Assembly: GCA_019416865.1 (NCBI GenBank)
Contig: DXWL01000026.1
Span: forward strand, 1 to 28,224
Length of the DNA stretch: 28,224 nucleotides
From: Fusobacterium sp.
GTDB taxonomy: Bacteria > Fusobacteriota > Fusobacteriia > Fusobacteriales > Fusobacteriaceae
Reading direction: 5' to 3'
The translations under genes were made by a program, and so were the position numbers. Shown one piece after another: positions 1-7,817 of this stretch. Position 1 is the first letter of the stretch. Each line of letters starts with the position of its first letter. The notes beneath the pieces were generated by a model that saw only the letters and a list, made by a program, of their open reading frames with translations, did not search any database and was not told the origin of the DNA.

Positions 1-48
1 TAATTTAACACTATAAAAATTATAAATTTTTATGATATAATTAATCAT
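1..48 (-). CDS. Possible 5' end of the next polysaccharide-cluster gene (partial)
   Basis: Just downstream of the GT52-like gene on the minus strand, an ATG at 46-48 opens a frame that stays open for its 16 visible codons to the window edge and reads as a hydrophobic, Ile/Tyr-rich N-terminus. It lies 12 bases after the previous stop, which would suit another co-transcribed cluster gene. There is no good Shine-Dalgarno sequence, and 48 bases are far too few to identify a family. It could equally be non-coding AT-rich sequence. Confidence 0.2.
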   Translation of the reverse strand, partial: MINYIIKIYNFYSVKL

Positions 49-60
49 AATTAATTCTAC

Positions 61-1062
61 TTAAATTTTGTAATAAACCTTTTTTATCTCTCCGACTTTT
101 TCTTTTAAATGTTCATTATTCTCTGTTCCTATAAAATTTACATTTGTTATTCCTTTAAAATTTAAAGCAGCTGTTGAAAAAATCGTTGTTACCTCTTTAA
201 AGTTTATCCCTAATAACATCAATATTTCTAATGGAAATTTTCCTTCTATTAGCTCAATATTAGGAAAAATATTTTTATAATTTGTCTTTTCTCTTGGATG
301 TGGTTTTATCATTATGTTTTCTGATTTATTTTTTTCTACAATTTCTTTATATATCTCTATTTTTTCTTTTTCGCTTATTATACCATCTTCCGATAAAGGC
401 TGTGTTATTAATAAAATTCTATTTTCTAATTTTTGCCATTTAATTAAATCTGAATTTTTTAAGTCAAATATTTTTAAAATTTCTTCTTGTTCTTGAAAAG
501 ACAGTTGTTGCCATTTTTCTTTTAAATTAACAATTTCTACTTTATTTTTTATAATTTCAGGAATTTCTGCTATTCCAGTTAAATATATTTTTTTTATTTT
601 TTCAGATAATCCTAAAATTGGATACTCAGTTTTACATCTTTTTAAATATTTATCTCTTAATTTTTTTATCTTTTTTTTATGTAAAAAAATCTTTTCTTTA
701 ATTTGATATGTTGCTAAACCATCTTCCAATAAATAACATTCTTCCATGTAATTTAAAAAAAATTGACTATAACTCATATTATCTAACATGTATATCGGTT
801 TATTGTATAAATTTTCTCTTGTTATAAATTTTTCTAGATTTTTGTACAATAAATATATTTTTATATATTTATTCAAACCTTTCTCATTTTTAAATCTTAT
901 ATTCAAATGCCAAGAATTTTCAAAATGTTCTGCGACATTTTTAGGTATTGCTCTCCCAAAAAAATAAAATGTTTTTTCTCTTTCTTTTTTATTTCTCAAT
1001 AATAAAAATTGTAACAATGCATACATACTATTAGTATAACAACTACTATGATATTTTTCCAT
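61..1062 (-). CDS. GT52-like (LPS sialyltransferase-type) glycosyltransferase
   Basis: This 333-residue protein has no obvious membrane segment. Three spaced signatures resemble the sialyltransferase families GT52, GT38 and GT80: an acidic E-D-G at residues 113-115 (general-base motif), a K-P-H-P-R-E segment at 253-258 (nucleotide-sugar binding H-P motif) and F-S-T-A at 295-298 (S/T motif). By family knowledge it would transfer a sugar, possibly sialic acid or another nonulosonic acid from a CMP donor, to lipooligosaccharide or a repeat unit in the cytoplasm. The donor is not proven: no CMP-sugar synthetase lies in view. It overlaps the end of rmlD by 17 bases, so it is translationally coupled to the rhamnose genes and is the last full gene of the cluster in view. 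Base composition is more AT-rich than rmlACD. Family level is fairly sure; the substrate is unknown. Confidence 0.6.
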   Translation of the reverse strand: MEKYHSSCYTNSMYALLQFLLLRNKKEREKTFYFFGRAIPKNVAEHFENSWHLNIRFKNEKGLNKYIKIYLLYKNLEKFITRENLYNKPIYMLDNMSYSQFFLNYMEECYLLEDGLATYQIKEKIFLHKKKIKKLRDKYLKRCKTEYPILGLSEKIKKIYLTGIAEIPEIIKNKVEIVNLKEKWQQLSFQEQEEILKIFDLKNSDLIKWQKLENRILLITQPLSEDGIISEKEKIEIYKEIVEKNKSENIMIKPHPREKTNYKNIFPNIELIEGKFPLEILMLLGINFKEVTTIFSTAALNFKGITNVNFIGTENNEHLKEKVGEIKKVYYKI

Positions 1063-1897
1063 TACTCTCCTTCCAATACCTATCTATCCCATTTTGCCAT
1101 GAAGGTATTTTTTGATTTATTGTTTTTTCCAATTTTGAACTATCAAGTTTAGTATATTCTGCTCTCTCTGCTTTTAAATTAAAATCTTTTGTTTTGGCTC
1201 TGTTTAATTTTCCCTGCCAACCTATTTTATCTAAAACATATTTTGCTTGATCATATTTACTTGCTTCTCCATCATTTGACAGATGATAAAGTCCATATTT
1301 TTTAGTTTTAATAAGTTCCCAACTATAATATGCTAAATCTCTTGAATATGTTGGTGATGATATTTGATCATCAACTATAGAAAGTTCATTTTTTAATTTG
1401 CTCCAGTTAATAACCTGTTTATTAAAGTTATTATTAGCTATTCCAAATACCCAAGAAGTTCTCAGTACAAAACTATCTAGTTTAACTCTAAAGACTTCCT
1501 TTTCTCCTTCTAGTTTAGTTTTTCCGTAAATTGATAAAGGATTAGGAATATCTTCCTCTGTATAAGGAGTTTTCTTTTTACCATCAAATACAAAGTCTGT
1601 TGAGTAAGTTATATAATCTGCTCCTATTTCATTTGCAACTATTGCCAAATCCCTTGGAGCATATGTATTTAATTTTCTGCAAAGTTCTTGCTCATCTTCT
1701 GCCTTATCAACATTATTATATGCAGCACAATTTATAATAAGAGAAATATTTTTATTCTGTACAAATTCTCTTACTTTTTCAACATCTGTAACATCTAAAT
1801 CATTTACATCTGTTGCAATATATTCCTCTTTTATTTCATCAAATAATCTTTGAAAGTCATATCCAAGCTGACCATTTGCACCTGTTATTAATATCAT
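1046..1897 (-). CDS. rmlD: dTDP-4-dehydrorhamnose reductase (RmlD)
   Basis: RmlD carries out the last step of dTDP-L-rhamnose synthesis, the NAD(P)H-dependent reduction of dTDP-4-dehydro-L-rhamnose in the cytoplasm. The 283-residue length is normal for the family. The N-terminus has the Rossmann G-x-x-G-x-x-G motif (residues 6-12). The short-chain dehydrogenase catalytic pair Y-x-x-x-K is at Y124 and K128, after an S-T-D-F-V-F-D-G strand typical of RmlD. The start codon shares one base with the rmlC stop (TAATG), and the 3' end overlaps the GT52-like gene, so the three are coupled. It works with the adjacent RmlA and RmlC; RmlB, needed for the second step, is not in the window. Confidence 0.95.
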   Translation of the reverse strand: MILITGANGQLGYDFQRLFDEIKEEYIATDVNDLDVTDVEKVREFVQNKNISLIINCAAYNNVDKAEDEQELCRKLNTYAPRDLAIVANEIGADYITYSTDFVFDGKKKTPYTEEDIPNPLSIYGKTKLEGEKEVFRVKLDSFVLRTSWVFGIANNNFNKQVINWSKLKNELSIVDDQISSPTYSRDLAYYSWELIKTKKYGLYHLSNDGEASKYDQAKYVLDKIGWQGKLNRAKTKDFNLKAERAEYTKLDSSKLEKTINQKIPSWQNGIDRYWKESNGKIS

Positions 1898-2466
1898 TAT
1901 TTACCTTCTAAAAACTCTCTGAAAGATTTTTGTTTCTTATCCTTTTCAGATAAAATAAGCTCACTTTCTTTTATTTTGTATTCTTCAAATTTCCAATCAA
2001 TATCTAAATCTTTGTCATTCCATATAATTCCATATTCATCAGCAGGATTATAATAGTCTGTTGTTTTATATAAAATTTCTGTCCCTTCTTCCAATGACAA
2101 AAAGCCGTGAGCAAAATTTCTAGGAATATACAACATTAATTTATTCTCTTCTGAAAGTTCTATTCCAAAATATTTTCCAAAAGTCCTGCTGTTTTTTCTT
2201 AAATCTACAACAACATCATAAATTTTTCCTTGGATAACTCTTATCAATTTTCCTTGTGAATTCTCTTTTTGAAAATGAAGACCTCTCAACACACCTTTTT
2301 GAGATTTTGAATGATTATCTTGTACAAACTCGTCATTTATTCCCATTTCTAAAAAATCTCTTTTGTTATAGCTTTCAAAGAAAAAACCTCTTTCATCTTG
2401 ATAAACATTAGGCTTTATCACTATTAAATTTTCAATTTCTGTTTCTATTTTAGTAAATTTCTGCAT
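1897..2466 (-). CDS. rmlC: dTDP-4-dehydrorhamnose 3,5-epimerase (RmlC)
   Basis: RmlC is a cupin-fold epimerase that converts dTDP-4-dehydro-6-deoxy-glucose to dTDP-4-dehydro-L-rhamnose. The 189-residue chain has the R-G-F-F-F-E-S-Y segment near residue 26, the catalytic histidine H64 inside L-R-G-L-H-F, the strand G-K-I-Y-D-V-V-V-D at 80-88 and the conserved I-P-R-N-F-A-H-G-F stretch at 114-122. A tyrosine at 133 is in the place of the catalytic Tyr of the family. It lies 8 bases after rmlA and overlaps rmlD by one base. All expected active-site features are present. Confidence 0.96.
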   Translation of the reverse strand: MQKFTKIETEIENLIVIKPNVYQDERGFFFESYNKRDFLEMGINDEFVQDNHSKSQKGVLRGLHFQKENSQGKLIRVIQGKIYDVVVDLRKNSRTFGKYFGIELSEENKLMLYIPRNFAHGFLSLEEGTEILYKTTDYYNPADEYGIIWNDKDLDIDWKFEEYKIKESELILSEKDKKQKSFREFLEGK

Positions 2467-2474
2467 AATAATTC

Positions 2475-3341
2475 CTATTCATTAACTTTTTTTAATAAAT
2501 ATTTTCCGTACTCTGTTTTTAAAAGTGTTTCTGCCGATTTCAAGAGCTGTTCTTTAGTTATCCAACCATTTCTATATGCAATCTCTTCTATACAGCCAAT
2601 ATATTTTCCCGTTTCTTTCTGCTCTTTTTGAATAAAATTTCCTGCTTCAAGTAATGAATCACAAGCTCCTGTATCATACCAAGTATTTTCTTCTGATAAA
2701 ATTTCTACAGATAAGTTATTTTCCTTTAAATACATATTGCTTATATCTGTAATTTCCAACTCTTTTCTTTTACTTGGTTTTAAGTTTTCTGCTTTTTTTA
2801 TTACAGAATTATCATAAATATATATTCCCGGAATAATATAATCTGATTTAGGATTTACAGGTTTTTCCTCTATAGACAAAACTCTTTTATTTTCATCAAA
2901 CTCTATCACTCCATAACTTTCAGGATTTTTTACTTTATAACCAAAAATTTTCCCTCCTGATTGTAAATTTATATTCTTTTTTAAACTTTCTTCAAATTTC
3001 TTTCCATAAAATATGTTATCTCCCAAAATTAAAACAACACTTTCATTTTTTATAAATTCTCTGCCTATAATAAATGCTTCTGCAATTCCATTAGGTTTTT
3101 CTTGAATTTTATATTGCAAATTTATTCCTAAATTTTCTCCATTAGAAAAAAGTTCTTTAAACTTTACTATATCTTTTTCAGTTGAAATTATAAGAATATC
3201 TTTTATTCCTACTTTCATAAGTGTTGAAAGAGGGTAATATATCATTGGTTTATCATAGACAGGAAGAAGCTGTTTACAGCTAATCTTCGTAAGCGGAGCC
3301 AATCTTGTTCCACTTCCACCTGCAAGAATTATTCCTTTCAT
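2475..3341 (-). CDS. rmlA: Glucose-1-phosphate thymidylyltransferase (RmlA)
   Basis: RmlA condenses glucose-1-phosphate with dTTP to dTDP-glucose, the entry step to dTDP-L-rhamnose and usually the one feedback-controlled by the end product. The 288 residues match the family. The nucleotidyltransferase signature G-G-S-G-T-R-L at 8-14 is followed by the conserved K-Q-L-L-P-V-Y-D-K-P-M segment at 23-33, a metal-binding L-G-D-N near residue 106, and the W-Y-D-T-G turn in the C-terminal third. The start is 4 bases after the upstream wzy fragment's stop. rmlB does not follow, unlike the common rmlBADC or rmlACBD orders. Confidence 0.96.
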   Translation of the reverse strand: MKGIILAGGSGTRLAPLTKISCKQLLPVYDKPMIYYPLSTLMKVGIKDILIISTEKDIVKFKELFSNGENLGINLQYKIQEKPNGIAEAFIIGREFIKNESVVLILGDNIFYGKKFEESLKKNINLQSGGKIFGYKVKNPESYGVIEFDENKRVLSIEEKPVNPKSDYIIPGIYIYDNSVIKKAENLKPSKRKELEITDISNMYLKENNLSVEILSEENTWYDTGACDSLLEAGNFIQKEQKETGKYIGCIEEIAYRNGWITKEQLLKSAETLLKTEYGKYLLKKVNE

Positions 3342-3345
3342 TGTT

Positions 3346-4044
3346 CTAATTTTCCTTTTTTGAAAAACTTATTTTAGGGGTTATTTGTGCTATATAAATT
3401 CCTATTACAAAATACAAAAATAATTGTAAATCGTAATAATGAGTTGAGGCATCTACTAATCCACATATTTCGTATGCTAAAATCATCAATATTACTAATA
3501 TTTTTATCTCATTTTTTTTACTAACATATATTTTCTTTAAAATAAAATATAATGTACTTATATATGCTATAAAACCTAATATTCCAGTTGAAGATAAAAT
3601 ATCTAGTAAATTATTATGTGTGTGCCATTGAGTATAAGCGTTTTGTTCTATATAACTCATTTGTGAAAACTCTTTTTCATGTCTTTTAATAGAAAATTCC
3701 CTATAACCTTCAAAACCTATTCCATTTATAGGTTTTATTTTAAACTGTTCAAAAGCTTCTTTATATATAATTAATCTTATCTTTGAAGAATTATCTAATT
3801 TTTTTTCATTTTTTATTAATTTATAGGTATTAGAAATACGATTATTAGTATTTAATACCACAAAAATAATACCTACTCCTAAAATTCCTATAATAGTAAG
3901 TATTTTTAACTTACTTCTATATTTATATATCAATAAAATCAAATTTGTTATAAGAAAGGATAAAACACCACCCCTACTACCTGATAAATATAAACCTAAA
4001 ATATATAATAAATACATTATAATATATTCCCTTTTTTTTTTCAA
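3346..4044 (-). CDS. O-antigen polymerase/ligase, C-terminal fragment (frameshifted)
   Basis: This is the C-terminal half of a Wzy/WaaL-type (O-antigen ligase superfamily) integral membrane protein. The frame carries the family's L-S-G-S-R-G-G motif about 20 residues in, several hydrophobic segments, a central soluble stretch ending near W-H-T-H-N-N (the conserved periplasmic His region) and terminal membrane helices. The listed start is a TTG at the 10-A run. An internal ATG at 4015-4017, with an AGGGA about 10 bases before it, could serve for independent initiation. The other half is in a different frame upstream, and the two overlap by 68 bases. Removing one A from the run at 4032-4041 would join them into one protein of about 505 residues. 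It may be a pseudogene half, a slippage product or a sequencing artefact. Polymerase and ligase cannot be told apart here. Confidence 0.7.
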   Translation of the reverse strand: MKKKREYIIMYLLYILGLYLSGSRGGVLSFLITNLILLIYKYRSKLKILTIIGILGVGIIFVVLNTNNRISNTYKLIKNEKKLDNSSKIRLIIYKEAFEQFKIKPINGIGFEGYREFSIKRHEKEFSQMSYIEQNAYTQWHTHNNLLDILSSTGILGFIAYISTLYFILKKIYVSKKNEIKILVILMILAYEICGLVDASTHYYDLQLFLYFVIGIYIAQITPKISFSKKEN

Positions 4045-4864
4045 ATAATATAGAATATAAAAAGATTAAACCACATAAAACTGCTTCTAGTGCCCAGACA
4101 TTTGGATTTTCATATCCTACTCTAAAAGAAAAATTGCCATTTTTTAAAAATAATATAATAATTGGTATAATTCTAAGTAACGATGTACTTATTCCTACAT
4201 ATAATATCTTCCTCAATGTATCATTACTAAATTTTATTTGAAAAAAGAGTAATAAAAATAACAAATTTTTTGTATAATTTATATAATGATCAATTTTATA
4301 ATCAGTTATATCATTTCCTATAAAACTTGTTGTAGAAAATAAAATTAAAAAAATTATACTTATGTAAATATTTTTTAAATTTTTATCAAATATTATTTCT
4401 TTGTTATAAATTTGTTTTAGAGTAAAAATTAAAATAAATATCATTACTAGTTTTGTTCCGCGTCCTCTCACTACACAAAAGGGTATATTAATAATTAGAA
4501 ATTCATATACTAAATCTAAAACATTTTTTAAAGATATTTTTTTATCTTTAAACAAGTTATATATAAATAAGACACAAAAAAAACAAATCATTACTATATT
4601 TGTATATAAAAATAATTTATTTTTGTATACTTCTTTATAAAGAATATATTCTACTTTTTGTAAATTAAAAGAAATTAAAATTGTCATAATTTCTTTTAAA
4701 TAAAAATTTTCTATTCCTTCAGAGTTTAATGTCATAAAATAATATATACTTCCATAAAGTCCTACTACACCTATAACATTATAAAGTTTTACTCCACTTT
4801 TTAAAAGTATACAGAAAAATAATATTCCCACTATTGTTAATGATGTTTTTAGTATTTTATTCAC
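3977..4864 (-). CDS. O-antigen polymerase/ligase, N-terminal fragment (frameshifted)
   Basis: This is the N-terminal half of the same Wzy/WaaL-like membrane protein. It is almost entirely hydrophobic, with roughly seven potential membrane helices separated by short Lys-rich loops. Near its end it has R-V-G-Y-E-N-P-N, typical of the segment before the Wzy_C domain in O-antigen ligase superfamily proteins. It starts with GTG at 4862-4864, overlapping the stop of the kinase gene (GTGA), so translation is coupled. After the 10-A run the frame yields 14-15 unrelated residues and stops, which is why I read it as interrupted rather than complete. If repaired, the product would either join repeat units in the periplasm (Wzy) or ligate polymer to lipid A-core (WaaL). 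Confidence 0.7.
   Translation of the reverse strand: MNKILKTSLTIVGILFFCILLKSGVKLYNVIGVVGLYGSIYYFMTLNSEGIENFYLKEIMTILISFNLQKVEYILYKEVYKNKLFLYTNIVMICFFCVLFIYNLFKDKKISLKNVLDLVYEFLIINIPFCVVRGRGTKLVMIFILIFTLKQIYNKEIIFDKNLKNIYISIIFLILFSTTSFIGNDITDYKIDHYINYTKNLLFLLLFFQIKFSNDTLRKILYVGISTSLLRIIPIIILFLKNGNFSFRVGYENPNVWALEAVLCGLIFLYSILFEKKKGIYYNVFIIYFRFIFIR
4032..4041 (-). repeat. A10 homopolymer run at the wzy frame break
   Basis: Ten uninterrupted T on the plus strand (ten A in the coding strand), followed by GGG, sit exactly where the two halves of the O-antigen polymerase/ligase gene change frame. Nine or twelve A would give one open frame; ten do not. Runs of this length in AT-rich genomes are prone to replication slippage (phase variation) and to RNA polymerase slippage. 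Either could restore full-length protein in part of the population or of the transcripts. Confidence 0.85.
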
Positions 4865-5547
4865 TTTCTTCCCCTTTTTTTATTTCTGATTTGTCTAACT
4901 ATATATGCGAAATAATAAAATATATTTTTTTTATATGGATATTCTATTTTATTTTTAAAATGTTTCATAAGAGTCAGTGTATCATAATGTTTTCTATAAT
5001 CTCCAAACCACATCTTTTTAAGTTTAGTATCCAAAATTTTAATATTCCCTTTTTCATTTAAAATAAAATTTCCAGGATTACAATCTCCATGAAATCTACC
5101 TAAAGAATATATCTTATTTAAAATAGGAATAACCTTTAATAAATTTTCATCGGTTATTGTTTTTTCACCTAAACAATATTCCATTATAACTATTTCATTT
5201 ACTATAATTCCATTTTTTCTTTCTATACCAGCTATTAAAATGTCAGCTAACTCACTTACTCCTAGATTTTTCACTTCATGTACATTAAAAAATGTAGATA
5301 AAGCTTCTCCCTTTTTAAAAAAAGAAAGAAATTTTTTTATTTTCTTATTTATATATATTTTTTTTAAAATATATTCTTTATCATTAATTAATATTTTAGC
5401 TACATACGTTCTTTTATCATTTTTAAATTCCTCTAATACTTTATAATTTAACTTAAAAAAATCCTCTATTAATTTAAAATTTTCTTCTTTAAAGGAAAAA
5501 AATTTCATATTATTAATTTTTTTTATTATTAGATTTAAACTATTCAT
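4861..5547 (-). CDS. RfaY/WaaY-like lipopolysaccharide kinase
   Basis: This is a 228-residue cytoplasmic protein with an aminoglycoside/LPS-kinase-like catalytic core. The Brenner-type loop H-G-D-x-x-x-x-N occupies residues 153-160, and a metal-binding D sits at 173 in I-L-D-T. Lysines at 62-63 in I-L-K-K are placed to bind ATP. The H-G-D-C-N-P-G-N-F string and the following D-T-K are characteristic of the RfaY/WaaY LPS core heptose kinase family, so phosphorylation of a core sugar is the likely role. The sugar itself cannot be read from sequence. It lies 5 bases after the GT4 gene, with a GAGG ribosome site inside that gene's end, and its stop overlaps the next start (GTGA). The N-terminal 25 residues are atypical. 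Confidence 0.7.
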   Translation of the reverse strand: MNSLNLIIKKINNMKFFSFKEENFKLIEDFFKLNYKVLEEFKNDKRTYVAKILINDKEYILKKIYINKKIKKFLSFFKKGEALSTFFNVHEVKNLGVSELADILIAGIERKNGIIVNEIVIMEYCLGEKTITDENLLKVIPILNKIYSLGRFHGDCNPGNFILNEKGNIKILDTKLKKMWFGDYRKHYDTLTLMKHFKNKIEYPYKKNIFYYFAYIVRQIRNKKRGRK

Positions 5548-5552
5548 CTTTA

Positions 5553-6716
5553 TTAAACCTCAATTAATATTTTTTCTAATTCTTTCATTACATTTCTTGA
5601 ATCAAACTCTTTAATTTTATCTAAAGAGTTTTTCAAATAATTTTCATTTTCATCTTTTTTGATTAATATTTTTTCAATAGCTTGTGCCATTTGCTTCTCA
5701 TTCCCTATTTCTGTAAGAATACCATTTTTCCCATTATCTAAAATTTCTTTTGGACCTGTAGGGCAATCCGTTGCTATTATTAATCTTTTTAGAATCAAAG
5801 CTTCTATAACTACGGTAGGAAGACCCTCAAACTTTGAACTATGAACAAATAAAGATGCTTTTCTCATCCAAGGATATGGATTTTTTTGAAATCCTAAAAA
5901 AGTTACTCTATCTTCTAAATTCATTTTTTTTACTAAGTTAATCAAGTCCTCTTGGTGTCTTCCTTCACCTATAATAAATAATTTTTCTTGTATTTTTTTC
6001 TCAATCAGAGCATAAGCTTTAATAAGAGTTGTAAAATCTTTTTGTGTTTCTTCTAATCTACCTACAGCTAAAATATATTTATCTTCTATTTTTTTATCCT
6101 CAATTTTTTCTTCTGACATTCTTAAAATTCTCTCTATATCAAAAGAATTATATACCCTTAATAATTTCTTCTCTAAAAATGGATACATTTCCAAAGCTTC
6201 TTGTTTCATTTCATCGGATATCATTATTACTTTATCATAATTATTCAATCTTTCTCCATGTTTTCTCTGTCTGCTTTTTATTCCTCTATGGTAATTTTTA
6301 GGACTGAAATGACAAAATGTCACTATCTTATTTTTTATATCTTTAGCATAAGAAGCCAAAGTCATATCAAAATCTATAATCACATCCATATTTTTTATTT
6401 TTTCAAACAATCTTTTTCTAAATATAATTTTTCTAAGCCACGAAAAGCTTTCTCCAAAAATTTTTTCAAATTTATTCAATTTCCCCATACTTTTTTTCTT
6501 TTTTATTCTGCAAAAAAAATCATTTTCCAAAATATACTCTATTTTTATATCTTTTGGGAGATCTGATTTTAACTTTTCCATTTCATCTAATTTAAATCCA
6601 ATCAAAAGAGTTACATTAAATTTATTTTTATCTATATTTTTTAACAATTCAATTAATACTTTTTCTATTCCTCCCACTACAAAAGTATTTATATAAAAGC
6701 ATATTTGTTTTTTCAT
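5553..6716 (-). CDS. GT4-family glycosyltransferase
   Basis: This is a retaining glycosyltransferase with the two-Rossmann GT-B fold of family GT4. The N-terminal glycine-rich acceptor loop G-G-I-E-K-V is at 15-20, the donor-domain opening strand A-V-G-R-L is at 217-221, and the family E-x7-E motif is formed by E297 and E305 within S-K-F-E-G-L-P. Its 387 residues are normal. There is no signal peptide, and it should act on the inner membrane face, adding a sugar to core or repeat unit. It is the first gene of the surface-polysaccharide transcription unit, with an A-GAGGAG ribosome site and an extended -10 promoter upstream. Donor and acceptor are unknown. Confidence 0.85.
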   Translation of the reverse strand: MKKQICFYINTFVVGGIEKVLIELLKNIDKNKFNVTLLIGFKLDEMEKLKSDLPKDIKIEYILENDFFCRIKKKKSMGKLNKFEKIFGESFSWLRKIIFRKRLFEKIKNMDVIIDFDMTLASYAKDIKNKIVTFCHFSPKNYHRGIKSRQRKHGERLNNYDKVIMISDEMKQEALEMYPFLEKKLLRVYNSFDIERILRMSEEKIEDKKIEDKYILAVGRLEETQKDFTTLIKAYALIEKKIQEKLFIIGEGRHQEDLINLVKKMNLEDRVTFLGFQKNPYPWMRKASLFVHSSKFEGLPTVVIEALILKRLIIATDCPTGPKEILDNGKNGILTEIGNEKQMAQAIEKILIKKDENENYLKNSLDKIKEFDSRNVMKELEKILIEV

Positions 6717-6749
6717 TAAAATATCTCCTCTATAAGTTATTCTCTTAAT

Positions 6750-6784
6750 ATTATACCAAATAATACATTTTTTTACAGCAATAA
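6750..6784 (-). promoter_or_regulatory. Promoter of the polysaccharide cluster
   Basis: On the minus strand a perfect TATAAT lies at 6750-6755, preceded by TGG, giving an extended -10. The -35 area (about 6773-6778, CTGTAA at 17-bp spacing) is weak. The RNA would start near 6743, about 27 bases before the GT4 start codon, with GAGGAG in between. It is the only convincing promoter seen upstream of the cluster. Confidence 0.6.
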
Positions 6785-6823
6785 TAGTATTTTTTTTATA
6801 AATTTTCTAGTTTTCAAATTTCA

Positions 6824-6852
6824 GTATTTTCTTTTAAAAAATATGTTATAAT
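6824..6852 (+). promoter_or_regulatory. Promoter of the lipid kinase gene
   Basis: An extended -10, TG-T-TATAAT, lies at 6844-6852 with no recognisable -35 at the usual spacing. The start would be near 6859, giving a leader of about 30 bases that contains AAGGAGA, 6 bases before the ATG at 6889. It is divergent from the polysaccharide promoter; the two -10 boxes are about 90 bp apart. Confidence 0.6.
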
Positions 6853-6888
6853 TAGAATATGATTTTTAGTTTAGAATAAGGAGAAGTT

Positions 6889-7773
6889 ATGAAAAAAGTT
6901 AAATTTATCTACAATCCCTTTTCAGGAGAGCGTGAAATTTTAAAATATCTTGATTATATTATAAATACATATCAAAAATACGGATATATGGTTATACCTT
7001 TTCGTATAAGCTACAATGTAAATCTTGAAAATGCTTTTTGGGATATAGATGATAATACATATGATCATATTCTTGTTTCAGGAGGTGATGGAACAGTAAA
7101 CCAAATTGTAAATATTATAAAAGAGAAAAATCTTGATATTCCTCTTGCAGTTCTTCCTGCAGGAACAGCCAATGATTTTGCCCATGTTATAGGTATGCCT
7201 CACAGTATCAGAAAATCAATAGACCAAATCTTAAATAGTACACCTAGAATGGTTGATCTTGGAAAGGCTAATGATAAATATTTTGTAAATATTTTCAGCT
7301 GTGGACTTTTTACAGATGTTTCACAAAAAACTCCTACAAGCCATAAAAATATGTTTGGTAAACTGGCATATTATTTTACAGGATTAAAAGAGCTTCCAAA
7401 TTTTAAAAAACTGAATATATCTGTTGAATCTCCTCATAGTTCATTTAAAGGATCATCTATTTTGTTTTTTGTTTTTAATGGAAGAACAGCAGGGGGATTT
7501 GAGATTGCCCATGATTCACTTGTAGATGATGGAATGCTTGATGTAATCATTGTAGATGGTGAAAATATTTTGGAAAAGCTGACTTTCCTTTCACAATTTA
7601 TCTTAAGAAAAAATCTTACTTATCCAAAAGGGATAGTACATTTTAAAACTGATAAGTTAAAAATAGAGGTTGAAAATAATTATACAACAGATATTGATGG
7701 TGAGCCTGGACCAACATCACCTCTTGAAATAACATGTGAAAAAGCTTCTTTAAAAGTACTTGGATTTTTATAA
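6889..7773 (+). CDS. Diacylglycerol kinase-family lipid kinase (DgkB/YegS/BmrU type)
   Basis: The product belongs to the soluble diacylglycerol-kinase catalytic family, which phosphorylates lipids such as diacylglycerol at the membrane surface and returns them to phospholipid synthesis. The nucleotide-binding G-G-D-G-T motif is at residues 65-69, and the second signature P-A-G-T-A-N-D-F-A at 90-98. The C-terminal beta-sandwich ends with the family's I-D-G-E-P-G segment. The 294 residues match the family length. The start is set by AAGGAGA 6 bases upstream. It stands alone: divergent from the polysaccharide cluster and convergent with valS, with a terminator at 7780-7812. In a cell that makes LPS or periplasmic glycans, recycling diacylglycerol is a plausible job, but the substrate is inferred from the family only. 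Confidence 0.88.
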   Translation: MKKVKFIYNPFSGEREILKYLDYIINTYQKYGYMVIPFRISYNVNLENAFWDIDDNTYDHILVSGGDGTVNQIVNIIKEKNLDIPLAVLPAGTANDFAHVIGMPHSIRKSIDQILNSTPRMVDLGKANDKYFVNIFSCGLFTDVSQKTPTSHKNMFGKLAYYFTGLKELPNFKKLNISVESPHSSFKGSSILFFVFNGRTAGGFEIAHDSLVDDGMLDVIIVDGENILEKLTFLSQFILRKNLTYPKGIVHFKTDKLKIEVENNYTTDIDGEPGPTSPLEITCEKASLKVLGFL

Positions 7774-7779
7774 CATTAT

Positions 7780-7812
7780 AAAAGGGAACGGATTTCATCT
7801 CCATTCCCTTTT
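7780..7812. terminator. Two-way terminator between the lipid kinase gene and valS
   Basis: The 12-base arms AAAAGGGAACGG (7780-7791) and CCATTCCCTTTT (7801-7812) pair with one mismatch across a 9-base loop. The arms end in A and T runs on both sides, so the structure can stop transcripts from either direction. It fills nearly the whole 44-bp space between the two convergent genes. Confidence 0.85.
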
Positions 7813-7817
7813 CATTT

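Noticed and set aside
6201..6566. 121-codon plus-strand open frame opposite the GT4 gene
   Set aside because: The reading is dominated by Phe, Ser, Tyr and Ile from AT-rich antisense DNA; the GT4 motifs on the minus strand are convincing.
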